Assembly: GCA_031761405.1 (NCBI GenBank) | Contig: JASEVX010000001.1 | Location: 113,757,516-113,821,515, forward strand | DNA: 64,000 bases | From: Serripes groenlandicus | Lineage: Eukaryota > Mollusca > Bivalvia > Cardiida > Cardiidae | Reading direction: 5' to 3' | Shown here: in pieces, positions 1 through 12,301 of the stretch | Position numbering within the stretch: the stretch's first letter is position 1 | Layout of the letters: each line of letters begins with the position of its first letter | Translations under genes and position numbers: made by a program | Notes under the pieces: generated by a model | What the model was told of the DNA's origin: nothing | What the model saw: only the letters and a program-made list of their open reading frames with translations | The model's database searches: none

Positions 1-1487
1 TGGTTTTTATGCTCCCCGAATTTTTTAAGGATGAGCTTATAGTCGCCGCTCTGTACATTCGTCAATCCGTTTGTTCACTAACAAGAGGAGATGTGCATAT
101 TGTCACCATGTTCCAGTTCGATGCTTTTTCAGAGTTATTGACCTTTTAATTTCCATAGGATATGACAGGAAAGTTTTGTCCTGGTCATTTCTAAGCAACT
201 ACTGACTTGCATTCAATGAAACTTTATGCAAAGCTTCAATTACAAGAGAAAATATGCATATTATTTCCATTTTCTTGTTCGATGATTTTACACAGAGTTA
301 TTGTCCCTTTAATTCCATTGATTGTTTGTTGTTTAACGTCGCTTTCAACAATTTTACAGTTATGTCACAGCGTTTTAAATTTCTATATAATATGACATAG
401 GAAAATTCCATTTCACTTTTTTCTGGGCTATTTCTCAGCAACTTCTGACTTGAATTCAATGACATTTTATAGAAAGCTTCACTTACAAGAGGAGAAGAGT
501 TATTGCCATTTTAATTTCTTTATAATATGATATAGGAAAATTTTGTCTGGGCTATTTTTCAGCAACTATTAACTTCAATCCAATGAAATTTAATGGAAAG
601 CTTCACTTACAAGAGGAAATGTGCATATAATCACCATGTTCCTGTTAGATGATATTTCACAGAGTTAATGCCCTTTAAATTTCTATATAATATGACATAG
701 GAAAATTCCATTCCACTTTTGTCTGGGCTATTTCTCAGCAACTCCTGACTTGAATTCGATGCAACTTTATGGAAAGCTTCACTAACTGGAGATGTGCATG
801 TTACCAATATATTGCAGTTTGATGATTTTTCCAATAGTTATTCCAATTTTGTCCAGGCTATTTATTAGCAACTACTAACTTGAATTCAATGTAACCAGGG
901 ACGTAGATAAGAGGGATAAGTAACTAAATTATATACTAAAATATCACCTGTGCCAACATTTGTAGCAAGTCAAACTCAAAAACTATTCATGATATGAAAA
1001 TAAAAAAAACAAATCTGGAAGTTTAAATATTCTTCTATTGCAGTAGGTGTAACACTATTTTTACATACTACAGATTTTGATAATATGTTATCTTTATGAA
1101 AAATGTCAGTCTATTAATTTTTGGAAAAAAATAATATAATTCAAAAATCACATTATCTGTACTATCAACCAGTCATAATTCAAAATATAAAGATATTCCA
1201 GTTGTTCATTGTATCTCTAACTTCAGTTGAAATTTAAACTTTCAGAATATGTATGTTTTGTTTATGTGCCAAATGTGAGTTCAAAGTTTTATTTGCTACA
1301 AAATGTGGAAATTGGGACAATTTTATTTCTCCATGTGATATTTAAACCAGATAACAGGTGTACTGGTGGAGTTGCCTATCCCTCTTATCTACGTCCCTGA
1401 TGTAACTGTGTGGAAAGCTTCACTAACAAGAGGATATGTGAATATTATCAACATTCTTGTGTCTTTGCTATACTTCGGGGAGCATCC
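1..1487. repeat. Composite repeat bounded by inverted CTCCCCGAA, with internal tandem units
   Basis: GCTCCCCGAA at about 11 and TTCGGGGAGC near 1473-1483 are inverted copies. Between them a unit of roughly 150-160 bases recurs from about 60 to 850, containing ACTTGAATTCAATG, GAAAGCTTCACTTACAAGAGGA and TATAATATGACATAGGAAAATT. A diverged left-end copy lies at 5225-5400. A hAT-like element is inserted inside. No gene is seen. Confidence 0.65.
896..1399. mobile_element. hAT-like non-autonomous DNA transposon, 504 bp
   Basis: Terminal inverted repeats CAGGGACGTAGATAAGAGGG and its complement CCCTCTTATCTACGTCCCTG. The flanks are direct repeats of ATGTAAC (889-895 and 1400-1406). A CAGGG terminus with a 7-8 bp target duplication is typical of hAT elements. 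There is no transposase frame inside, so it must be mobilised in trans. Confidence 0.8.
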
Positions 1488-3690
1488 ATCGGTTCCATGA
1501 TACCTTGTTTACGTATGTAATATTATTGGTCTTTGAATTTTTGTGTCAGTTGCGCAAAAATATCAATGTGATTCTGGTTTGACTATCATCTAGCCTTCAC
1601 TTTAAAAAGCATATTGAATACAATTCTATAGGCATTTGTACAGTATAAATGGAGTTTAATAATATTACTTTTCACCAGGGTGACTATAATGTAATATAGT
1701 CGCCCTGTTTACACCCATCTCTTTTTGGACAGGTAGTCGGTATTATCTTGATCTTCATTCAATGCTTAATGCCAATATTGAATAGAATGAAACCTTAGAA
1801 AAAGGAACTTGCACACCAAATCATTTGATAGAAATGTAATTTACAAACATTCATTCATCCAAATGTAGCCAATTAGGTCTTTGATGTAGCCAAGGCAAAT
1901 TTGGGATTTCATTAGAAAAAGAAAATGTGTATATGTTGGATTGATTTTGGCAATGAAAGGTTTCACTTGTGTGAAAATGATACCTATGGATATGGTAATA
2001 AAAACAAAAAATTAGGTTTAAAAATACTCGAATTTCGACAATTCGTTCAGGCATTGTACAATGAACATTTGTGAAAAACAACATATGTCGATCCGTAAGT
2101 ATGTAGGGGAAGTAATCGAACAAACACTTTTATTTTGTGTCGTAAGAGTTATCTTTCGTCGATGATAATTCTTCAGTAGCGTTACTTTTTAGACTATTTG
2201 TCCGTCGTTAAGTTTTAGCTTTAAATGGCATATTCCCATCAACCACTGGAACAATTTCAATCAAACAATGTCATAGCAACCAGGTGGCTTCAGAAAAGGG
2301 GTAAACTTAACTTTAAACTTCAAATAACATCTAATTGGACCAAACTTCATTAAAATATTTCTTTGCTGGACCCTTTCAAAAAGTCTTCACAGATATACAT
2401 TATATTATATAACATGTTGGGTGCGTCGTCAAAAAGTGAGAAAAACGCCCAAATTTTAAAATCCTACATGTTCCTTAAATGACCCTGTCTCTAAAAAGCC
2501 ATACTAGGAAAAACATGACAGCCAGGTGGCAAAATGATAAAACTATTATATTCTGTATGTATTTAAGTTCTTGCCTCATATCAAGACAATTTAGCTTAAA
2601 TCATTGGACCGATATCAACCAAACTTCACAGGGATGTTCCTTTAGTGGTCTTGCTCAAATATGTAATGGCTTATTACTTGTGCTCTTTACTGATAAGCTG
2701 TTTCGTTTACAGTATCCACTCCTTGCAGTTTTATTTCAACTCTTGATCAAATTCCCCATAATAGCTGTTACACATTTTCTACTATGTTGTCGATTTAGGG
2801 CCATCTTGCCCCTCTTGTTTAAAGAAGTGTCGTTCTTTATACTATACCGAATGAATGTAGAAAAAATAATGGTGCAGCCTGCACCTTTTACTACGTTCGC
2901 TTCATTTCGACCTAGGGTAACTGCCTGCATTTAACTACGTTTGACGCCTCTGGAGGTGTTGACCTTTGCAACATAGTGGGAAAAGAAGACCGTTACTAAC
3001 TGGAAAAAAAACCGGTTACCTCCGTTTCACACTTTCTATAAAAACAATATGTCCAATTTGCTAGATCAAAGTTGCTTAACTTTTTCCTCGGATGTTTTCA
3101 AAGCTGGCGACTCTTAACACGGCCAGTCGGAGAGTTTAAAGACACAAAGGGCATTATTTATTAACATCTGATGTAATTCACTTTTGGAAAAAATCTGGAT
3201 ATAATCTGTTTCTGACACCTCTGGCGTTAGTAGATGACAACCAGAAGCATTGTTGGAGTAGAGTAGGAAATATCATATCGATAACAATCTTCGTTTGCAG
3301 CAATATTTGATAAAACTAACTCCTTCGTAGAAATTCAAACTTCCTGGCCCCGGCTTTCGCGTACTTAGCTGAGACTTCTTTCACTAGCACATGAATGTAT
3401 CAGTGTAAATCAATATAAAGTATTTCTTTAAATTCAGAAAAGTTCTTAACACGATTGCGTTGCCTGAGTTTTTGTCAATGAATATGGACTTGTGTTCAGC
3501 ACACTTAATACCGTGCTAAACTGTATTCTCTCTTCCTTAGATGTACAACATTGATAAAAGCTTCAGTTAAAAGAAATTGAATGATGCTAAACATTTAATT
3601 ATACTATTTCGAACTGAAATATTTAGGAAAAACAGTAGACTCGAATTCCAAAAAATGTTCAGGTGAGTTCCTCCTTAGTTTCTTTATACA
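1488..3690. other. Gene-free stretch with a dispersed-repeat segment
   Basis: No coding exon is recognised. About 2200-2720 belongs to a dispersed repeat (wording such as GTCCGTCGTTAAG...TTTAGCTTTAAA...AACCACTGGA) that recurs near 33840-33990 and 59800-60250. The open frames at 2479-2934 and on the opposite strand fall in this repeat and look non-coding. Confidence 0.55.
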
Positions 3691-3693
3691 CGT

Positions 3694-4197
3694 TTAACCA
3701 TTTCCCTCAAAGAACACAGTTTCAGCAGACGACTTTCAAAATACCTTGGTAAAAGTATAGAAAACTTCTTAAAATGAAAATGTAATTACTGTAGGCAACT
3801 TTGGAAAAATGAAGGTAAAATTACGGAAAATAACTAAAAATAAAGGTATACTGTTTTACTAGAGTTGAATAAGTGGCAAAAGGAGAAATATGAACAATAC
3901 CTCCTTTTGACATGACATTTTCATTCAAAGGTTGTCAGCTGCAGATGCTACTGCATGTAAGAAAGCGTCTCAAACAGCACACCAGAGGTTATAAAACGTT
4001 TAACCCTTTCCAACATACAACAATTCTGCAGCAGACGACTTTGAAAACCTATATACAAAAATGTTCCATAAATGAGAGTTTAATAATTCAAAAAGTTGAA
4101 AACATTGTGGCAAAAGGAGAAATTGCTCGTTCTGAGCAATTTCTTCTTTTGCCACAATGTTTTCAAAAGTCGTCTGCTACAAGTGGCAAAGGGTTAA
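3694..4197. mobile_element. Two adjacent TTAA MITE copies (one degenerate, one complete at 4000-4197)
   Basis: The complete copy starts TTAACCCTTTCC and ends GCAAAGGGTTAA. Sub-terminal CTGCAGCAGACGACTTTGA is mirrored by TCAAAAGTCGTCTGCT. Its centre is a near-perfect hairpin (GGCAAAAGGAGAAATTGCTC / GAGCAATTTCTTCTTTTGCC). TTAA ends suggest a piggyBac-type transposase. The upstream copy (3694-3965) keeps the same modules in eroded form. Confidence 0.8.
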
Positions 4198-7100
4198 CAG
4201 GTAGTGCGTAAAATCGGCTTTCATAAAGGAAGATGATATGGTGTTATAAAAATGTTTGATGAAAACCAGTACTTAGTCCGGTGAAAACGCTTTCCCTTGT
4301 TTTTAGACCCTTCGAAAATGGGGAAATCTTGAGAAAATAATAGAAAATCTAGACCGATGTTAGACAGTTAAAAACATTATTGAAAAAGAATTTGCATATT
4401 AAGACATGTTCTCGTAATGGTTTTTAAAGACCCTATATTGCTTATATCTGTCAATGAAAGGATGACCCTCTCTAAACGATTTTGCTGCCCAGACAATTTA
4501 CAAAATCATTGTGAGAAATTGCTCATGCACAGTAATTTGTCTTAACCTTAAAACATTATTATCACAGCACCAATTTGTCAAACTTAAGTCAAATGACTAG
4601 ATGTTGCATTTCACGTGATATGCTTTCAAATTGGACGGTTCTACACGTATCCTATGGTATAAATTATTCGTTACCTATTTTTGTGGCGGAACAAGAAACC
4701 ATACACCAGCATGACACAAACCATAGCTTCCTGACAGGGGTTTGGTTTCAACCCATCTATAACCTACTGCTTAACGCTTCCTTCGTGGAAATATAAAACA
4801 GCAGCTTGTCGTCGTAAAATGAGCCTTAGTTTAATTTTATTTGCATCAGATTTCGCGTTTAATATGACTGTGTTTCAAAAACCAATTAATGTATTCTAGG
4901 GACAATATTAAAATGTGTGATTTGCTTACAAATTGCTTATTTCCCCTGGTTATAAGAACGGCAGGCATCTTTGAATTTAGGAGCGTCAGTACTAACATTT
5001 GCAAATTTATTCTGGCAGTTTTAAAAGCTATAAACATTGACAAACATTTTTGAATTGTAGTATACCATTCGTAACAATAGGCATCCTCTCCACTAAAAAT
5101 GTCTCTTTACTTGGAACGGGCCATCCTGTTATATAAGGAATTAAAGTTAATTACATAGTTCTGCTTATTTAGAAAGTACATGGAGCACACGCAATCATGA
5201 TTGAGTAATCATGATTGACGTGTATCCTCCCCGAATGTTTCGTTGGAAATTATAGTCGCCGCGTTATCTGTCCGTCCCGATTTCGTGTTTGACTATTTTT
5301 CTGAACCTGCTTGTTGAAATTCAATGACACTTAATGGGAATCTTCAGTACCAAGAAGCGATGGCATATTAAAAGATTTTGCATTTTTTATACTAAATCGT
5401 TTTGTGAGTCGTTATAGTTTGACCATAACGCGCTGGTGGAGGTGAAAAGTGTACCGAATAGACCAGTCGTAAAATATTGCATGGTTGCCCAAAGTCGCAC
5501 CTATATGGATAATGAGGCGGCTAACAAAGAGTTTCCCGATAAGACGCACATAACAGTAGATTGACCTTGATGGTCATGTATTTAGGAGATTCGGTTTTCC
5601 CGTGGCTTGGTTGATAACATGAAACTGGAATGGTTTTCTGCATGACAGAGACCAGCATTGCATATAGACACAGGCAATCCCTTCGTGCTAGACTTCGAGT
5701 CCTCACACAGTTTGATCGGAGTCTTCAGAATGTGTGTCCTGGTCAATTTACGGAAATTATTTGGGTGGCTCTCTCATCCTAAGGTAACTGCAATGTAATC
5801 GTTATCTTTGATGATATCTACGACCTGAATGTTTTGTTTTCTCATGGAGCGGTCTCATGCATTGTAGCTTTTGATTGTTGAAAGAGGTTTCAAATTTGTA
5901 TTCACGGAAAGAGTAGTTATCTTTTCAAGTGGGTAATAACGAGTTGTGGCTGTCTCTGTTGCCTAATGCTTTGTAAATTAATTCAAGAGTAATAATTACA
6001 CCTTTAAGTGATGTTTTAACCTAGCATGAGGTTAGTTTAACCGAGTCCTACGAAAACTGTCACTCTGTGTTTTAGTAATTCACATCGATTTAGATCAGAA
6101 TATGTCTTTGCACATCTTTCTCGTGATCATGAAACTTATTCAGAAGTCGAACGTTAACACTTGAATGGCATGTGTGTGCACAGGGGAAATCTTGAAGAGG
6201 CTGCACTGATCAACAAGTGCCCAATGCACAAATTTAGCATCAATGTTATAACTTAACCTTTTCTCTGAAACAGAAGACATCAACTGCCAATAAAAAATAC
6301 CATGTATGAAAACATTATGGCAAAAGAAGAATTGCACTTTAAAAGAGAAATTCAGTTTACTTTTCCAACAATGGTTTCATTTTGCGTCTTCAATTTCCCA
6401 GATATTTTCTTCCTCTGCTTTCAAATCAGGTAAACGGTTGATTTATGATTGATTAACAGGATAAATCCTCCCCCAATAAATGTCTATTTATTAAAGGCGT
6501 TCACTGTGTTCTTTTAATGGTCGGAATTGAGCCATAAACAGGAAAATATGCTAGTAAAAGTCGGCTCCTTTTAGTGTGTTTAAGACAGGCCACACCTGCC
6601 AGAATACTGCGAATCTCTATAAATGAAACTACGAGTGTATTGACTGAATATAGTTGAAAACAGTGTGAAGACATGAGCCGTCTCGCGAGAAAACCAACGT
6701 TATGAACTCTGCGTACTGTATGCGAAATGTATCGTCCAAGTTGGCCTTCTTTGGTACAAAGATAAAAAACAAATAAGTGTATTGATCAATTTCTCCATTT
6801 TACTCAATGTTTTCAAAAGTCGCCTGTTGCGGATTCATTAAACGATGTATGTTACCATTGTTGGAAAATGAGAATTTTATCATATTAAAGCGCTTTTGAT
6901 CCGTTTCCAATTATGTATCTGTAAATTGTATTTTCATTGCTCGGTGTTTTTTGACAATCTGAATTAACCACAGGTAACACTCAATTAAACCTGGCAGAAC
7001 TCCTTAGACATGAATGTCATTTCTAGCAGGAAAACGATAATCACTATTTTTGTGTAACCGAATGCTTTATCATAATATAAACAACCTGTCAAATCATGAT

Positions 7101-7874
7101 AGTATTTACTATTCTAATGTTTCACATCTGTACTACAAAATGTTGTATTTCCAGTATTAATGACCTTCATGACGTTTCAAGGTCATGAAGCAAACGGTGC
7201 TTTAAATATCTTTGGTGCATATGATTGATTCATTTTGTGTTAACAAATAACAAATTTCAGTCTACGCTGTTTCTGTTGTAGTTTATCACGTATACTATAC
7301 GCTAGTTTATAATGTGGAATTAGTATGTAAAACAATGTGTTTGCGTCTCTAATACATACATAACTAAAGAATATTTAGACCATGGGTTATCAAGATATTG
7401 ATTTAAAGACCCTGGTTGGATTAACAAGCTCGACGTTTGAAAAATTCCATGATCAATAGCTAACGTATTAACTTGAGGGGTCAAGGTCACATTTGCTAAA
7501 TTTAAAAATGATTCCTGATGAATATATGACGACCTTCAAACTTGGTATGGAGCTTGCCCGTTGCCAGAAAATGACTGGTTCCGATTGGACAATGTAAGTC
7601 AAGGTCACATTAAGTTTAACCCAACAACCGTTTCCGATCAAAGTTTGGATGATGGTGGACGTTAATACAACATACTTCGTACAGAGATTGATCATTCTCC
7701 GTTGATGACCTCTTGGTGGTTGTTAGGTGAACATGTCAATGTTACAATGGCTTCAAATTGCCTATCTGTTTATGAACAATGACTAAAGAACGAATGGTTT
7801 GTGGTCAAGCTAGTTTGGTTTGAAGACCGTGAACGGCATAAAACATGCTTAATGAAGGACATTCACAATTCTGT
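4198..7874. other. Gene-free stretch with repeat fragments
   Basis: No gene is recognised. A left-end fragment of the CTCCCCGAA repeat lies at 5225-5400. A left-end fragment of the TGAGCC element lies at 6672-6720, and right-half traces of the TTAA MITE at about 6300-6345 and 6785-6850. Several short frames are open but none has a recognisable domain or splice context. Confidence 0.5.
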
Positions 7875-8310
7875 ACCGCATCGGTGGTGTGGTGATAGAG
7901 TGTCCGCCTCGGTGGTGTGGTGATAGAGTGTCCGCCTCGGTGGTGTGGTGATAGAGTGTCCGCCTCGGTGGTGTGATGATAGAGTGTCCGCCTCGGTGGT
8001 GTGGTGATAGAGTGTCCGCCTCGGTGGTGTGGTGATAGAGTGTCCGCCTCGGTGGTGTGGTGATAGAGTGTCCGCCTCGGTGGTGTGGTGATAGAGTGTC
8101 CGCCTCGGTGCGGGAGTTCGCGGGTTTCATACACGGCCGGGTCATACCAATACGTGGTAGTACTGGATTTCCCTCCTTGGCGCCCGGGGTTGTTGGGTTA
8201 GCATAGTGACTAACTCGCTAGAGTGTCCCGACGAATGGACAATAAGTACTGATAACTCACCAAGGAAACGCCGTGATGTAAACTGACAGTGTTAAAAGTG
8301 GCGTAAAACA
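7875..8310 (+). mobile_element. tRNA-derived SINE with amplified head
   Basis: A tRNA-like head (A-box-like GTGGTGATAGAGTGTCCGCC, B-box-like CGCGGGTTTCATACACGG) is followed by a body ending AACGCCGTGATGTAAACTG and GTGGCGTAAAACA, shared with the SINE at 54547-54825. The A-box segment is present about eight times in tandem (7881-8108). Confidence 0.75.
7881..8108 (+). repeat. 28-bp tandem array, about 8 copies, of a SINE A-box segment
   Basis: Unit GGTGGTGTGGTGATAGAG followed by TGTCCGCCTC. The copies are almost identical. Because the array has few stop codons, two antisense frames of about 100 residues are open. They are not genes. Confidence 0.92.
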
Positions 8311-8865
8311 TGTATGTAAAAGGTATGTATTAACCGACATGCCATTTGTGTTGTATGAATATGTATATGTATGTTTTATGTAACTATAAGCGTGTTTGCT
8401 TAATGTCAATCAAAATTTATAATCTGTTCTGTCTTTTGTAATTTCCAAAAAAAAATCCAGCTCATAGACAATGGCTAATTTGGCTCAAACTATCTCGCAA
8501 AATCTTCTCCCCCCTGTACCATCAAGACCTGGAACCAACTACCTTTTAAGCATTCAAATTAATTATTTCAGTAAGTTAGCACAACCTCGCATTTCTTAAT
8601 GAGAGCAATATTATGAGATAAGTCCCTTTCCCACATACAACAAATCTGTAGCAGTCGACTTCGAGACAATCTTGGCAAAAATATGAAAACTCTGTGTGAA
8701 TGAAAGTTTAAAAAATTGAATAGAAATGAAAAAAAGGGTTGCAAAAGGAGTAATTTTGAGCAATTTCTCCTTTGGTCAACATGTTTTCAAAAATGTTTTT
8801 TGCTGTATACATCAAAGGGCTTCCGTATGTGGGCAATGGTTAGCTAAAGTTAATAAATGCCCAAG
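8311..8865. other. Gene-free stretch with a degenerate TTAA MITE (about 8617-8826)
   Basis: CCCTTTCCCACATACAACAA, a diverged CTGTAGCAGTCGACTT, GCAAAAGGAGTAATTTTGAG and a right half ending near CAAAGGGCTT identify the MITE. Nothing else is recognised. Confidence 0.6.
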
Positions 8866-11800
8866 CATTGTAGATCAGTAGCGCCTCTGTGCTTCAAACC
8901 AGAGCAGATTAGGATTAGCAGCGCCTCTGTGCGCCCCACCAGGAAATATCAAGATCTGTAGCCCATCTGTGTGTCAAACCAGGACATATCTAGATCAGAT
9001 GCGCCTAAATGCGTCAAACCAGGAAAGATCCAGACCAGTAACTCCTCTGTGTGTCAAACCAGGATATATCTAGAAGAGTAACGTATCTGTGCTTCACACC
9101 AGGAGGTATATAGATCCGTAGCGCTTCTGTGTGTCAAACCAGGAAAGATCAAGATCAGTAACGCATCGGTACTTCACACCAAGAAAGATCAAGATCAGTA
9201 ACGCCTTTGTGCTTCACACCAAGAAAGATCAAGATCAGTAGCGCCTAAGTGCACCAAACAAGAAAAGATCTAGATCAGTAACGCCTCTGTGCTTCACACC
9301 CCAAGAAAGATCTAGATCTGTAGCGCCTCTGTGCTTCACACCAAGAAAGATCAAGATCAGTAGCGCCTAAGTGCGCCAAACAAGGAAATATCTAGATCAG
9401 TAACGCCTCTGTGCTTCACACCAAGAAAGATCAAGATCAGTAACGCCTCTGTGCTTCACACCAAGAAAGATCTAGATCAGTAGCGCCTCTGTGCTTCACA
9501 CCAGGAAAGATCAAGATCAGTAACGCCTCTGTGCTTCACACCAAGAAAAATCAAGATCAGTAACGCCTCTGTGCTTCACACCAGGAAAGATCAAGATCAG
9601 TAACGCCTCTATGCTTCAAATCTGGAAATATCTAGCCAGATCAGTAGCGCCTCTGTGTGTCAAACCAGGAACGATCTAGATCAGTAACGCCTCTGTATGT
9701 AAAATCCGAAAATATCAAGATCAGTAGCGCCTCTGTGTGTCAAAGTAGGAAATATCTAGATCAGTTACGCCTCTCTGTGTCAAACCAGGAACGATCTAGA
9801 TCAGAAGCGCCTCTGAGGGTCAAACCAGGAACGAGCCAGATCAGTATCGCATCTGTGTGTTATACCAGAATATATCCAGATCAGTATCGCCTCTGTGTGT
9901 CAAACCAGGAAAGATCTAGATCAGTAGCGCCTCTAAGTGTCAAACAAGGAAAGATCCAGATCAAAATCGACTCTTTGTGTCAGACCAGCGAAGTTCAAAC
10001 CAGTAGCGCCCCCCTGCGCGAAGTCAGGAAAAGTCCAGATAAGGAGCGCGTGTGAGTGCCAAACCAGGAACGATCCATTATCAGTCGCGCCTCGTGCGTC
10101 AAACCAGGAACGATCCAGATCATTAGCGCCTCTGTGTGTCAAACAAGGAACGATCCAGATCAAAAGCGACTCTGTGTGTTATACCAGGAACGATCCAGAT
10201 CAGTGGCGCCTCTTTGTGTCAAACAAGGAAAGATCCAGATCAAAAGCGACTCTCTGTGTGTACACCAGGAAAGATCCAGATCAGTAGCGCCTATGTTTAT
10301 TCACACCAGTAAAGATCCATGTCAGCATCGCATCTGTGTGTCAAACCAGTAAAGATCTAGATCAGTAATGCCTCAGTGCTTCACACCAGTAAAGATCCAT
10401 GTCAGTAGCGCCTCTGTGCGCCAACCCAGAATATATCCAGATCAGTAACGCCTCTGTGCTGTGTGTTTCACACCAGTGAATATCCATATCAGTAGCGCAT
10501 ATGTGCGTCAAACCAGGAAATATTTATATCAGTAGCACCTGGGTGCGTCATAGAGGGTAAGATCCAGATCTGTAGCGCCTCTGTGCGTCAAATCAGGAAA
10601 TATTGATATCAGTAGCACCTGTGTGCGTCAAATCAGGGAAGGCCCAGATCAGAAACGAATCTGTGTGTCACACCAGGGGAGATCGAGATAAGTAGCGACT
10701 ATGTGTGTCAAACCAGGTACGTTCCAGATCAGTAGCGACCCTGTATGTCAAACCAGGTACGTTCCAGATCAGTAGCGACCCTGTATGTCAAACCAGGTAC
10801 GTTCCAGATCAGGAGTGCCTCTGTGTGTCAAATCAGGTACGTTCCAGATCAGTAGCGACACTGTGTGTCAAACCAGGTACGTTCCACATCAGGTGCGACT
10901 CTGTGTGACAAACCAGGTACGTTCCACATCAGGTGCGACTATGTGTGTCAAATCAGGTACGTTCCAGATCAGTAGCGACTCTGTGTGTCAAACCAGGTAC
11001 GTTCCACATCAGGTGCGACTCTGTGTGTCAAATCAGGTACGTTCCAGATCAGTAGCGACTCTGTGTGTCAAACCAGGTACGTTCCACATCAGGTGCGCCT
11101 CTGTGTGTCAAACCAGGTACGTTCCACATCAGGTGCGACTCTGTGTGTCAAATCAGGTACGTTCCAGATCAGTAGCGACTCTATGTGTCAAACCAGGTAC
11201 GTTCCAGATCAGTAGCGATTCTGTGTGTCAAATCAGGTACGTTCCAGATCAGTAGCGATTCTGTGTGTCAAACCAGGTACGTTCCAGATCAGTAGCGATT
11301 ATGTGTGTCAAACCAGGTACGTTCCAGATCAGTAGCGCCTCTGTGTGTCAAACCAGGTACGTTCCAGATCAGTAGCGATTCTGTGTGTCAAATCAGGTAC
11401 GTTCCTGATCAGGAGCGCCTCTGTGTGTCAAACCAGGTACGTTCCACATCTGTAGCGCCTCTGTGTGTCAAACCAGGTACGTTCCACATCTGTAGCGCCT
11501 CTGTGTGTCAAACCAGGTACGTTCCACATCTGTAGCGCCTCTGTGTGTCAAATCAGGTACGTTCCACATATGTAGCGCCTCTGTGTGTCAAACCAGGAAT
11601 GATCCAGATCAGTAGCGCCCCTGTGTGTTAAACCAGGTACGTTCCAGATCAGTAGCGCCTCTGTGTGTTAAACCAGGTACGTTCCAGATCATTAGCGCCT
11701 CTGTGTGTCCAATCAGGAAAGATCCAGATCTGGAGCACCTCTGTGTGTAAAACCAGGTTTTTTCCACGTCAGTAGCGCCTCTGAGTGTCAAATTAGGAAA

Positions 11801-11878
11801 GATGCAGATCAGTAGCGCATCTGTGTGTCAAACCAGGAACGATCCAGATCAGGAGCGCCTCTGTGTGGCAAATCAGTA
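8866..11878. repeat. 40-bp minisatellite, about 75 copies over 3 kb
   Basis: Typical unit: TCAAACCAGGTACGTTCCAG then ATCAGTAGCGCCTCTGTGTG. The left part (to about 9650) favours CTTCACACCAAGAAAGATC variants. The middle favours AGGAACGATCCAGATC. 10700-11600 is homogeneous AGGTACGTTCCA. From 10861 to about 11160 two unit types alternate (CAGATCAGTAGCG and CACATCAGGTGCG), an 80-bp higher-order period. Long open frames here reflect the repeat. Confidence 0.95.
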
Positions 11879-12071
11879 TCTTCACCGTTCGCCATCCTGT
11901 CGTAAACCCGGCATGGGAGGCGCCAGAGAACGTTTATGTCGAAGAACTGACATTAAGGTAATACCTCCACTGACGGACCGAATCACCAGCAAGTTTTGTA
12001 TTAATTACGCTTCACGACCAGTGATCGAACCCACTATATTCTAGAATAGACGTGTGTAGTGTTATACAATG
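11879..12071. other. Unassigned sequence after the 40-bp array
   Basis: The segment contains GACCAGTGATCGAACCC, which resembles a reversed tRNA-like B box, so it may be a SINE remnant. No gene. Confidence 0.35.
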
Positions 12072-12301
12072 TTAACCCTTTCCCACCTATAGACTCATTG
12101 TGACGCATCTGCAGCAGACGACTTTTGATAACATTGTGACAAAGGAAAATTTACTCAAAATGAGCAATTTCTCCTTTTGCCACAATGTTTTCAACTTTTT
12201 ACAGTTATTAAACCTACAATTATATGGAGATTTTCCATATTTTTTAGTAGACATTTTCAAAGTCGTGTGCTGCAGATTTGATGTATGTGGGAAAGGGTTA
12301 A
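12072..12301. mobile_element. TTAA MITE, complete copy
   Basis: TTAACCCTTTCCCACCTATA at the left, GTGGGAAAGGGTTAA at the right, with CTGCAGCAGACGACTTTTGA and the central GAGCAATTTCTCCTTTTGCC half of the hairpin. TTAA flanks both ends. Confidence 0.85.

Noticed and set aside
9657..11535. Several open frames of 67-156 residues on the plus strand
   Set aside because: All lie in the 40-bp minisatellite and overlap each other in different frames. Period 40 is not a multiple of three, so no frame is preserved from unit to unit.
8866..11878. CRISPR array
   Set aside because: The 40-bp units are contiguous with no unique spacers, and the sequence is animal genomic DNA.
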